Shown here piece by piece: positions 36,901 through 45,110 of a stretch of 64,000 nt of DNA. The position numbers and the translations under genes are program-made. The number at the start of each line of letters is the position of its first letter. Position 1 is the first letter of the stretch. This DNA comes from Roseiflexaceae bacterium (GTDB lineage Bacteria; Chloroflexota; Chloroflexia; Chloroflexales; Roseiflexaceae): NCBI GenBank assembly GCA_947474225.1, contig CANJHS010000007.1:1-64000 (forward strand), given 5' to 3'. The notes beneath the pieces were generated by a model that saw only the letters and a program-made list of their open reading frames with translations, searched no databases and was not told the DNA's origin.

Positions 36901-37037
36901 GTCTTGAAGCCACGGTAGACGTCACGTTGGAGTGCGATTCGATCGCGAACCGCCAGACCAAATGCACCCACCCCAATGATGATTGCTGGCTGTGGTGATT
37001 CAGTGGTCCTGATTGCGTCGTGTTGGGGTATCGACAT
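33939..37037 (-). CDS. large membrane-associated protein, tubulin-like paralogue lacking the G-box (inferred)
   Basis: 1032 aa. N-terminal strand and loop AIIIGVGAFGLAVRDRI (18-34) parallels the VLGLGGTGTAIIRHLK start of the next gene. At 113-126 the strand VIIVVGATWSETG sits where the partner has its GGTGSGT tubulin signature, and both are followed by a similar helix and beta strand. Thus it may be a divergent tubulin-like protein without a working nucleotide loop. Two membrane helices lie at about 504-525 and 555-578 with a short loop between. The C-terminal 450 residues are helical. Its own family is not recognised. It starts seven bases after the GTPase stop. Confidence 0.7.
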   Translation of the reverse strand: MSIPQHDAIRTTESPQPAIIIGVGAFGLAVRDRIALQRDVYRGFKTPLAGEDAGSVYTRILPTNVAIFEDKADDIRASQLTEESLRDIARDLRQMFNTVRLHRDAPLFDTLRPVIIVVGATWSETGRALLWPLSAIIRAAIGSSMQYTLYGVFVSADYREDASQREGGEANTWTVFDEGDRLAAGEVIWQGKVRAGIGSDGYDTRLYDNIFWIDGHKENNGSIGQDDDVFEVATHVSSLLEGMVYSALPRTIDQALLDDHTMTTRQLYIGVGSASLVVPLRDITTLVRRYTLGTLIRDRLLPADSVDKTDDATVQSIVSRFSTYLSENARKSVNTLSVESAKGPFEHNTNLNIDVGISANDIIIKPNVDGITVTASSANPFDEQLTAAVILARQREAQATSAEMMSTFATQLADNRYETARESEAEAGRSTAMLLSLGGDGLQKSVATLRKAARVLHEHSETLGAQAIRESKIADRELKRITETRTWFGVNPDIMLERAVDLRAHLPAMLVRAACLIAILFQLYWDAAWKAQTALFPMQIFDFSYADPPAVWSRLLFATTLIVLIPTIVIWLLPYIGVIWQQQWRKRQLEAYLKSRASAVLADHTAIVASVIQARLGNQRAEELAVPLGELAAHRDSALRATSPDALERDRLFRKRIDYLESAVVDPVDVMVPYQKQVADSIVSRYGVNVVSSWRPRSGGAEDPWRVEDIDTVVARLETQIDPVVSDISTKSIDEYLVGQDVLTLMHRLWRSSVPWLKATHDYEVSDTYSRLRLDALMVSRRVRPFFDAVIDGPDGSVTAVDWPDAHRVMMIRMYCGVVASEVARWRQLEAAGEHARREQLKSLRGTFVEPDIGIESIIPPVASLLDAVREHVSKSVFMLRDAFSDTSVPVHTSILLIMATQKYLAFAEKDLAEYHLHLHTTEDLRRVIPLVLRPYDLFCSAQADEVTRIALKNFDHSIDRLLVLVGLEAFTPETGTVFDLESGAIKTDVEDPILPNNIIKKCLARGYRWRSTDHVELYPYVQVNRKKTRDA

Positions 37038-37044
37038 CCGTAGC

Positions 37045-40000
37045 CTATGCTTCTATCAAGCGGATTGCAATCAAGCTGACGTCTTGATAATTAATGGAAT
37101 TACGCAGTTCTGTGACGATAGCATCAGTGATGCGACTCGGATCGGTGCGGAACCGTTCTACCGACTGGCGAAGAGCATTCTGCAACAGCGGCGTATTCAC
37201 GCCATCACTAGCGAGCACGATGTTTGTGTTGACACCAATGTTTGACAAAACAATTGTGCCATCTCCACTCAAATCTGACGTCGTTCCATCTGCTGCATAC
37301 AGTCGAACAAAGTCACCACCGCTTGCAGCTGCGAGGAGTTGGTCGTCCTCGATGATGCTCACGGCATATGCGATGCTCCGTTCGACACGCCCTTGCTGGC
37401 GCGCCAAGCGGTTGATGTCTTCAGTAGCACGCTGGCGGGCTGTTTCGAAGGCTACCTTGAGTCGTTCACCAGCCGACCCAGTGATACGCGTGCTTCGTAG
37501 CGTCTGTTCGAGCGACGCTGACACGGTGCGAATCCAGAGTCGTGCCAAATCGTCATTTTCGGCATTCAAATCATCGGCAATCAATGCAACATTCCAACTG
37601 AAACCGTTTGACAGCTCGATTGAGCGATGAATCACAGCCTCGGCACCGTACGACTTATTGGCACGTGGGTGCGAAAAACTGTCCCCGATGACGCGGAGGC
37701 GTGAACGCGTTGGTTGTACTAATAATGGTGTCGAAACCGAACTCCCTTTGACGAGATTACTCATTCCATTCGGCCAATCACGATGGATATGCAGAGGATC
37801 GCCAAGGGTCTCGGTGAAGTAGCGATAGGATTTGTAGTATTCCTTGAGGTTTGCTAAATCGTCAACCTTATAGCCGAAACGTGCATGGACGACATCGAGT
37901 CGATTGGGCATACCGGTGTCAATCAAATCATAGGAATCCCCACCGAATTCATCCAACGGATGCTGTCCAGTCTCGAGAATTTCTTTCTTCGGGAGTGGAC
38001 TTGCTCCTAAAAGCCGTACTGGTTCGGTGTCGAAGCCGTGTTCGGTACCCAATTGTGCCTGATCAATATTGAGGAACGGCGACTGGGCCCGGTATCGGAG
38101 TTGACGGAGTGGGTCAATCGGGCTATTGCGCGATATAGATGACTCTGCTGTCGAGTACGGAACGTTATCGTAGAACCAGGTAAGGTAGTCCGATACACTG
38201 ATACGCTCAAAGATATCTTTGTGGCCAGCCAAAAACTGCGTTATCGCTTCTTTGTAAAGCCGGAAGGTATCTGTTGAATCAGTAATGGTTACCGCTATCC
38301 GAACGTCTTGTTCATGAGGGTAGATGTAGTGCACCAACTTCATTTCGTTGATGAGTTTCTGCAATTGTTTTTTTGCGTCTGCATCAAGGTCAATCGTCTT
38401 GACGCGGTTGGTGATATAGTGCCCGAGCAAATCTTCGCCGAATTCATGTTTGCCGCGATCTTCTACTGCACGCTCTTTGCCCAATTCGGTAGCAAGTTCA
38501 AACAGATCGCTCGGCTTTTGTTCTCGGCTCTTTTGACGATTGACCTCCGGCTCTTTGACTTTGTCGTTGAGGGTCGTCTGCCATTCGTCAAAAACCGCCT
38601 GCTGCCGAGTAATCGTGCTGTTGAATGTCGTGAGTTGAGACCGCAGTGACGTGACAACAGATCGCACTTCCTGGAGATATCCGCGTTCCGCTCCGCCTGT
38701 GTTGATTTTGCGCGTCAAATCGTTACGCAGTTGCTCTTCACCCTCGTCGTTTTTCGTAAACATATTGAAAAGACGACGCGATGTGTTATTCAATGCCTCG
38801 CGCTTTTTCTCGTCTTCGGTCATCCGTGACGTTGTCGCACCTATTTTTTCGTCAATACGGATAAGGAGTTCGCTCAGAACTTCCGACATCGCTGACCCTA
38901 CCGATGCCGCACCCAACATGCCTTTTTCTTCAGAGTACTGTTGGAGTAACGCCGATACCTGTGTGGTTAATTCTCGGGTGGCGGTTGCGACTGCAGGTCC
39001 AGAGTCGCCCTTGCCTTTGGCTGGTTTGTAATCGAGCAGTGCTTCCCAGCTTTCGCGCAGTTGTTCACGAATGCGTGAAACCTGAAGGGGTGCGAGTGTG
39101 CTACCGACAATGTGTGAAGCCAGCACATGGGCTGCATAGCGGTTGCCGGTTTCTTCGACGACACGTTCGGGCAACACAAGGGACGCGGTCACAAAACCGG
39201 CAATGGCCAGCGCGCTACTCGATTCGTTGTCGCTGCCCTTGCGTTGTTCGCCAGCCAGGTCGTTGAGGTTGACGCGACGGCCCGCCAAACGCTTACCGAT
39301 GGGAGTAATCATATCGAGGTAGATGAATTGGGCGGCCATGCGCTGAATCTCACGAAGGGCACTCAGATGCTCTTTGCCGTTGTGTGAATCTACCAAAAAG
39401 ACGCTGTCGAACGGCCGGGTCAACACAGACGACACCTTGTTGCCTTCGCCGTCGTAGTATGGAGTATCTGGGAATGTCGAAACGAACTTGGTATTGGGGC
39501 TGAGGAAGTGGTTCAGCTCGCGGAGTGCGGCATATGCATTGCCTTGAACTCGTTCTTTTTGGACTTGGCTTTGCATATTGGGCATGAAGCATGATGGCAA
39601 AAACAAAATGCCGATGATTTCGGCTTCGTCACCCAGAGCTTTACGCACACGAAAGGCAGCGTCGATGAACGTGCCCGACCCGGTGCCACCACAGACCGAT
39701 GCCAAGATATACACCCGCACCTGACCGGTACGTTCGACATCGAGGCCGTACCGTTCGGTTTTTTCTTTTTCTGAAATCTCTTGCACACGACGAATCTTGG
39801 GATCGAGTCGTTGGGTGAATTCGCCCCACTTGGCGTAGAGTGACAGACGGCCGACGGCACGGCGTTGTCGTGCACCTTTGTAGATTGAACCGACGACTTT
39901 GCCGTTGGTGAACCACCAGTCTTTGATGTGTGGGTGGTTGTCTATGTTCTCGAGCACTGCACCAGCATTAAAGTCACCGATGTATGCGATTTCACCGTCA

Positions 40001-40215
40001 TAGAGACGCTCTTCGCCGGGCAGGTTTTGGATTGGCTCGGTGTCGACGGCCAAGAATTCGACCAATCGCGGGATGGGCATATTGCCGACTGCCTGACGCA
40101 ACCGAGATTTGAGGTGACGAATAATTGCGGTACCGGTGCCACCTAATCCCAAGACAATCGTGGGTGCAATATACATCGAAGATGGACGATATCCCTGCTT
40201 GGACGAATCAGTCAT
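37045..40215 (-). CDS. FtsZ/tubulin-like GTPase (bacterial Tubulin_2 type)
   Basis: 1056 aa, with GAGGAG before the ATG. Seen: the N-terminal VLGLGGTGTA loop (21-30), AVDTE (56-60) at the position of the FtsZ NTDAQ segment, and CGGTGSGTF (175-183), the tubulin/FtsZ nucleotide-binding signature. The N-terminal roughly 400 residues form the GTPase part; the remainder is long and mostly helical. Makarova and Koonin described this diverse FtsZ-like family as linked to VWA proteins and proposed a role in membrane remodelling. The VWA gene directly upstream fits. Filament formation is inferred, not seen. Confidence 0.88.
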   Translation of the reverse strand: MTDSSKQGYRPSSMYIAPTIVLGLGGTGTAIIRHLKSRLRQAVGNMPIPRLVEFLAVDTEPIQNLPGEERLYDGEIAYIGDFNAGAVLENIDNHPHIKDWWFTNGKVVGSIYKGARQRRAVGRLSLYAKWGEFTQRLDPKIRRVQEISEKEKTERYGLDVERTGQVRVYILASVCGGTGSGTFIDAAFRVRKALGDEAEIIGILFLPSCFMPNMQSQVQKERVQGNAYAALRELNHFLSPNTKFVSTFPDTPYYDGEGNKVSSVLTRPFDSVFLVDSHNGKEHLSALREIQRMAAQFIYLDMITPIGKRLAGRRVNLNDLAGEQRKGSDNESSSALAIAGFVTASLVLPERVVEETGNRYAAHVLASHIVGSTLAPLQVSRIREQLRESWEALLDYKPAKGKGDSGPAVATATRELTTQVSALLQQYSEEKGMLGAASVGSAMSEVLSELLIRIDEKIGATTSRMTEDEKKREALNNTSRRLFNMFTKNDEGEEQLRNDLTRKINTGGAERGYLQEVRSVVTSLRSQLTTFNSTITRQQAVFDEWQTTLNDKVKEPEVNRQKSREQKPSDLFELATELGKERAVEDRGKHEFGEDLLGHYITNRVKTIDLDADAKKQLQKLINEMKLVHYIYPHEQDVRIAVTITDSTDTFRLYKEAITQFLAGHKDIFERISVSDYLTWFYDNVPYSTAESSISRNSPIDPLRQLRYRAQSPFLNIDQAQLGTEHGFDTEPVRLLGASPLPKKEILETGQHPLDEFGGDSYDLIDTGMPNRLDVVHARFGYKVDDLANLKEYYKSYRYFTETLGDPLHIHRDWPNGMSNLVKGSSVSTPLLVQPTRSRLRVIGDSFSHPRANKSYGAEAVIHRSIELSNGFSWNVALIADDLNAENDDLARLWIRTVSASLEQTLRSTRITGSAGERLKVAFETARQRATEDINRLARQQGRVERSIAYAVSIIEDDQLLAAASGGDFVRLYAADGTTSDLSGDGTIVLSNIGVNTNIVLASDGVNTPLLQNALRQSVERFRTDPSRITDAIVTELRNSINYQDVSLIAIRLIEA

Positions 40216-40235
40216 AACTACTCCTCGTAGATTGT

Positions 40236-43200
40236 TTACTTATATGAAACCCGGATACCTTCATCGCCGAACCGGGCAGATCTGCTGAGCTTTGCAGTTT
40301 GCTGCGCCTTTGCATCAGGATTCAAATCATCGTCTGTTATCCAAACGCCGATGGTTTCGCCGTCGATAGCCTTAATCCCACCGACAACGATATCGTCCTC
40401 CGACTCACTTCCTTGTTTCACCACACCGAGACCTTCAAATCCCCCGTAGGATGGGCGCACGATGGATAACGGACTGTTTCCATACGCCGTGAGCGAAATC
40501 CAGCGTGTTGTGACATCGTCTTGGCTGAACCGAATCTCTCCCGCATAGCGCCGATAAAACTTTGTAATCAGCCAGCGTATGAGCAGAACACCAAGCAGGA
40601 TTAGGAGAAGCCGTTGAATAACTTCCCACCATGATTTTGTGGGGACACGCAGTATTACAGATTTGGGACTGACAACCCGAGGATCTGTAATATCCAACTG
40701 AACATCGTACTCCTTGCCGGGCCATCGGAGCCACGGAAGGTTCGTCTCGACCAGATAGCCATCGTAGAGATGTGAACGCGTGTTGAGATTCGCTGGCGTC
40801 CACGAAAAATCATACGGGTCATTGACGAGGGCGTTATTTTCTTGGATATCCGCAACCGTCTGGCTGAGCGGGTTGTCGATCACCGGCATCGTACGTGTGT
40901 GCGTAATGATGGCCGAGTATGAAATCTGGGTTTCGTTTTGAAATGGAATCCAGATAGGCCAGATAGCATTGTCTACCGCATATGTGTCAGACATATTCTG
41001 AACACGACGATTTTCGGGGAAGAGTATCTGCACCTGCGGCGCACCGCGACGAATCTTGACCCCTCGGAGTGCTGGTTCGACGGGGACGGCTGGATTGGAG
41101 GTCTGTCCTGCCAGACTGAACGTGTATTCTCCGGCTGCTAAGCGGGAACCCTCGATGATAATTCGGTAGCCTTCAGGGCACGATGTATCTGGCTGAATCA
41201 TTGCAGTGATGTCACTTGCATTTGCCTTCTGCGAACCGGCATACACATCACTCACCACGAGCTCTGGTTTGAGTACCGCATCAGGCGACAGCACGGGGTA
41301 TGCACGAACGCACTGAGAGGTCGTGCTGTTTATTTCGTCGATGGAATCTGCAAAAGTGAAGCCGTCGGGGAGGATGTCCCAATGCCATGACGATGCAGGC
41401 CTGGTAAAGCGGAGTTGCAACGGCTCTTTGGTACCCCCTGATACCGTCTGCGTTTCGACGGTGTAGTTATCCACGGATAACCCGCTCACATCGCCGAGTG
41501 TGAATGGGTAGCGAATAACTGTTTTACCATCAGCTGCTTTCTGCATGGTTGGCTCTTCAAATTGGAGCAATTCGGGATTGCCAGTGGAGCCATTTTGTCC
41601 GAGCATATTCATCTTTGACGTATCGATTGTAGGGATACTCCCGCCGCGAATTTTGGTTTTACATATAAGTGCATTACGAAAGACCTGCGTCGTCGAGATG
41701 ACGCCGATATCGACAAATGATGTCCCAGTGCTGTCTTGCAATGGACTTGGTCCACTCGTCGTACGTTCGAGTTCGAATGCACAGCTCATGGATGGAGTGA
41801 CGATTCGTTGCTGATAAAGCGCGATTGGTCTACCCTCATACACGCCTGGGATGACCACGCGTACGTTTGACTGAACCCCCGGATCAGACTCGATGTCTGC
41901 GGAACCAGAACCATCCGCGATGGAGAGGTCTTGGGTTGCTACTGACTCATCCCCGAGAGCTTGCAGTGAATCGCTGATAGGTTGGGTGAACACCAGGCCA
42001 TTGGTCAACGAGAGGGCTGTTGTATCAGGGAGTGAAGTCTCGATATGGAGCTCACTCTCAGAATTGAGTTTGGGCGATGTAATGGTCGGGCTGGTTATTT
42101 CGAGGGGTAATTCAACTGTTGATGGTTGAAACTCATAGCAGCGGCGTAAGTTTATCGATCCAACTTGCTGCACACCCACACCGACATATATTGGGTTCTC
42201 GGATTCTTTGATGGTCTCCCAGAAAACGGTATCACCGGATTTATTGAGACCGTTTTGCTGTGCTGGTGCATCTGAAAGCCTGGTAGTTTGATAGTCCTCG
42301 CAGCTGGCGAGTGTCGATACACGCACCGCAGAGAACAACGATTGTTCGAGGTTCGTCACCGTGGCACCGACCAGGACTGAGGATGCCCCACGCGGGAAGC
42401 CCATAATTGCACTGTCTGTGGCATTTTCGTCGGGATATCGTAGGACCACTTCGAGCGCAGATTGCACAAAGACAAAACTGGTCACATCAGCAGGATTCGC
42501 ATTTGCAGTGAATTCAAATTTTCCATCTATACCACCGGGTTTTTCATAGAAAAAACTGCGAAATCGACCTGTGGTGGCACCAGATTTACCCGCAAAGGGT
42601 GATTTCTTTTCTGTGACTGTGAGTAGATTTTTGTTGGCATTTGATGCAAATACAAACGTCGCTTTTTCGATTTGCTGGCCTTTTATAGCACTCGTAATAT
42701 ATGCAGAAGAATTCGTTCCCGTGCCCGCAGCTCCGCCAATGACATCGAGGTATGCGCTCGGTTTGAGATAGGTTATGACCGAAGCCATTGCCCGTGCGAT
42801 GTCGAAGGCTGACGCTATAGGAATGACCCGTTGATTGGCTTGCGTGAAGCCGGCACTCACTTTGGCAAATGTATCAGTGTTCGAGGCAGTGTCCGGCTTC
42901 AATGCCAACAGGAATACTGGTACACCGAGTGCCTTGAGCGCTGCAGTGGTGTTTTTGGTGATATCGTCACCTTCACCCAGATCTTCGGGCGCTCCATCTG
43001 TCAAAAAAATGACCGCTCGTTTATTCCCTGAACCCGTCTGGTCCAGCAAGGCTTTGGCGTTGGTGAAGGCTGCCTGGTAGTTTGTGCCATTGGGTTCGAC
43101 AGCGGGATCACGGACGACCCATGTACCATCAAACGGCGAAACGGTTTTGGCATTGGCAGGCGGATTGGAATAGTCGACTGCCATGTCACTGATTTTTTTA

Positions 43201-43538
43201 CGAAAGTCGGTTTTGACTTCAGAAGAGAGACGAAAAAATTGATTATCCAGCGTCCGGGCTGTTTTGGAAAAATGAACAACACCGACGCGATCTTTTTCGT
43301 CGAGCAAATCGACGAGCATATTTGTTGCTTCGTAGCGCAGGCCGTACGGGTCTGACCCTGTCATTGCTGTTGACTTATAGTTCGAATGCATCGAACCAGA
43401 ATTGTCAATAATAACGATAATATCGAGGTTTTGAGCACTGCTGGATGCGGTCACGCGTACGGGCATTAAAAGTCCTGACACGGCGAGGTAGAGTGCCAGA
43501 AGGAGGGGGGCTTTTCGCAATAATCGAGAATATTTCAT
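40236..43538 (-). CDS. membrane-anchored von Willebrand factor A domain protein
   Basis: 1100 aa from ATG 43538, with GGAG upstream. A signal peptide at 1-31 ends near ASS. VWA domain about 38-260: the metal-binding (MIDAS) site is complete, with DNSGS (D45, S47, S49), T152 and D181 in LTDG. Long extracellular beta-rich region to about 965. A transmembrane helix (RLLLILLGVLLIRWLI) follows and then about 110 cytoplasmic residues. MIDAS domains bind protein ligands through a divalent metal. It is the first gene of the operon with the tubulin-like GTPase, 20 bases upstream of it. Confidence 0.88.
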   Translation of the reverse strand: MKYSRLLRKAPLLLALYLAVSGLLMPVRVTASSSAQNLDIIVIIDNSGSMHSNYKSTAMTGSDPYGLRYEATNMLVDLLDEKDRVGVVHFSKTARTLDNQFFRLSSEVKTDFRKKISDMAVDYSNPPANAKTVSPFDGTWVVRDPAVEPNGTNYQAAFTNAKALLDQTGSGNKRAVIFLTDGAPEDLGEGDDITKNTTAALKALGVPVFLLALKPDTASNTDTFAKVSAGFTQANQRVIPIASAFDIARAMASVITYLKPSAYLDVIGGAAGTGTNSSAYITSAIKGQQIEKATFVFASNANKNLLTVTEKKSPFAGKSGATTGRFRSFFYEKPGGIDGKFEFTANANPADVTSFVFVQSALEVVLRYPDENATDSAIMGFPRGASSVLVGATVTNLEQSLFSAVRVSTLASCEDYQTTRLSDAPAQQNGLNKSGDTVFWETIKESENPIYVGVGVQQVGSINLRRCYEFQPSTVELPLEITSPTITSPKLNSESELHIETSLPDTTALSLTNGLVFTQPISDSLQALGDESVATQDLSIADGSGSADIESDPGVQSNVRVVIPGVYEGRPIALYQQRIVTPSMSCAFELERTTSGPSPLQDSTGTSFVDIGVISTTQVFRNALICKTKIRGGSIPTIDTSKMNMLGQNGSTGNPELLQFEEPTMQKAADGKTVIRYPFTLGDVSGLSVDNYTVETQTVSGGTKEPLQLRFTRPASSWHWDILPDGFTFADSIDEINSTTSQCVRAYPVLSPDAVLKPELVVSDVYAGSQKANASDITAMIQPDTSCPEGYRIIIEGSRLAAGEYTFSLAGQTSNPAVPVEPALRGVKIRRGAPQVQILFPENRRVQNMSDTYAVDNAIWPIWIPFQNETQISYSAIITHTRTMPVIDNPLSQTVADIQENNALVNDPYDFSWTPANLNTRSHLYDGYLVETNLPWLRWPGKEYDVQLDITDPRVVSPKSVILRVPTKSWWEVIQRLLLILLGVLLIRWLITKFYRRYAGEIRFSQDDVTTRWISLTAYGNSPLSIVRPSYGGFEGLGVVKQGSESEDDIVVGGIKAIDGETIGVWITDDDLNPDAKAQQTAKLSRSARFGDEGIRVSYK

Positions 43539-43852
43539 GCACACGCTCCGAATCAATACTCTATGAAGCATAGCAGTGGTCGTGTCCACATATGTGAACT
43601 TTGTGGAAAATGTTCCGTATATCGTAATCATACCCGAGGAGGGATACCTATTGCATGACGATGCTATGACAGGTACTGTCAGTGGAGGGTGAGCAAGCCA
43701 CAGCCTTTTACGCCGAGACACGAAGAAATTGGATCGACAATTCATCATCAAGCGCTGTTATGGGTTGCCTCATCTCAGAGAGAAAAGATTCGTGCAATGT
43801 CAAATCTGATTGTCTCGATTGTTACAAACTTCGACAAATCCGTAACAATACC
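43539..43852. other. intergenic region upstream of the VWA operon
   Basis: No supported gene. On the minus strand an extended -10 candidate TGCTATGCT lies near 43570, without a clear -35. A CACATATGTG palindrome is close to it. This region should carry the promoter of the 32942-43538 operon. Confidence 0.4.
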
Positions 43853-44083
43853 TCAATCAAGCTGGATATCTGAGAATACCTGCTTGACTTCTGCTTCGTC
43901 TACTTCCGTTGTGTATTCATCGCCGATGGTAATCTGTGCCATGCCTTTGTCGCTGACGCGCCACTCTTTGGTCACATTCGACCACGTCTCGTCGATGATG
44001 CCCTCTGGCGTGAACTGCAAGCGATAAACGACGGTCGGTGCACTGTAGACATCGTTTATCCAGTACCGTGTTGGTCGTGTCAT
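43853..44083 (-). CDS. small hypothetical protein (76 aa)
   Basis: 76 aa from ATG 44083, with GGGAGG seven bases upstream; the longer frame has no ribosome binding site. No signal peptide or membrane segment. The predicted beta strands (TVVYRLQFTPEGI, EWRVSDKGMAQI) suggest a small beta-sheet domain. Unrecognised. It lies upstream of the VWA operon in the same direction. Confidence 0.6.
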   Translation of the reverse strand: MTRPTRYWINDVYSAPTVVYRLQFTPEGIIDETWSNVTKEWRVSDKGMAQITIGDEYTTEVDEAEVKQVFSDIQLD

Positions 44084-44183
44084 TGTTGGTTCCTCCCTGT
44101 ACGAGTATTCGCGAATACACCTCACCCGTTTGGTTGGTTCTCTGACTGCATGCAATCCATCCACGAAAGAAAAATCCGCCCGA

Positions 44184-44645
44184 TCACATCCCCAACAATG
44201 CGAACGTCTTGACACAGCGCGGTAGCCCCTGTGATTCGCCTGCTGCCAGAATAGTCTGTGCTGCTGTTTGGAATCGCTGATGATGTGGGCACTCCTGCAC
44301 CGTACTGTCGGATCCGACTATCTGAAACAGCGTCATGCATGAGATCGTTTTTTTGGCATCGACGTCGCCGAAAATGCCCTCTAGCGTATGCCCAGAAGAC
44401 AATGCCTCCACGACAGCTTCGGCGACGACGGTCAAGCGCTCACCGAGAAGGGGATGCTGATAATACCGCGTCGCTTCTTCGAGTCCTTGTATCCCATAGA
44501 TATCGCAAAACAACGAACGCTTGACCCCATACAACATCGGGATGATGTACCAAATCCAGTGGCCATATTTGTACCCACCGCGGATTTCGCTGACTGCTTG
44601 GTCGTAGGCGTTGGTTTGCGCTTCGATGAATCGTTGCAGTGACAA
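44184..44645 (-). CDS. DUF1810 family protein
   Basis: 153 aa. The start is TTG 44645, supported by a strong GAGGAGG six bases upstream. Seen: SLQRFIEAQ, AVSEIRGGYKYGHWIWYIIP, LEEATRYYQHPLLGERL and LEGIFGDVDAKK, which match the DUF1810 pattern almost end to end (the usual MWFIFPQ reads IWYIIPM). The function of DUF1810 is unknown. Cytoplasmic, helical. Confidence 0.88.
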   Translation of the reverse strand: MSLQRFIEAQTNAYDQAVSEIRGGYKYGHWIWYIIPMLYGVKRSLFCDIYGIQGLEEATRYYQHPLLGERLTVVAEAVVEALSSGHTLEGIFGDVDAKKTISCMTLFQIVGSDSTVQECPHHQRFQTAAQTILAAGESQGLPRCVKTFALLGM

Positions 44646-44762
44646 GGAAACCTCCTCACAGAGTACAGGTTACTTGGTAAAGAAAGCCCTGTAGTTGATG
44701 ATGTGCAGTGGGAGTGTGTTTCTCCCTATCCACGAATGATGCTTTCTCGAGCACAATTCACA

Positions 44763-44981
44763 TCAATCGATTTGATACTTTTCGGGCAATTCGGCATACC
44801 GCCCATTGACCATGGTGCTGAGTGCGGCGAACTCCAGGAAGGTTGGATGGTTCATCAATGCATCAAGATCAGCGACATCATCACGTTCTGCCAAACGAAG
44901 CACGTGTACCTTCAATTCGGGACGAATAAACTGCGCGAGTCGTGCCAAACCACTGCGCGCTGCGGGTGTGCAGATATCCAT
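44763..44981 (-). CDS. small hypothetical protein (72 aa)
   Basis: 72 aa from ATG 44981, with GAAAGGAAG upstream. Helix-rich with no membrane segment; a 45059 start would add a hydrophobic N-terminus but without a ribosome binding site. Unrecognised; may be co-transcribed with the DUF1810 gene downstream. Confidence 0.45.
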   Translation of the reverse strand: MDICTPAARSGLARLAQFIRPELKVHVLRLAERDDVADLDALMNHPTFLEFAALSTMVNGRYAELPEKYQID

Positions 44982-45039
44982 CGGTCTTCCTTTCAGTAGC
45001 ACAATAGGTAAACTATACATCATTACGTGAAAAACAATT

Positions 45040-45069
45040 AAGACAACTATGCTCGGCACCGAGTATACT
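45040..45069 (+). promoter_or_regulatory. promoter of the glycosyltransferase gene with internal palindrome
   Basis: AAGACA (45040-45045), 18 bases, TATACT (45064-45069). The spacer contains the inverted repeat CTCGG-CA-CCGAG (45052-45063). The start codon is 42 bases downstream of the -10. Confidence 0.5.
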
Positions 45070-45110
45070 GTTCACAGTGTTATGTCCGCAGCGCTCAAGA
45101 GGAATTACCC

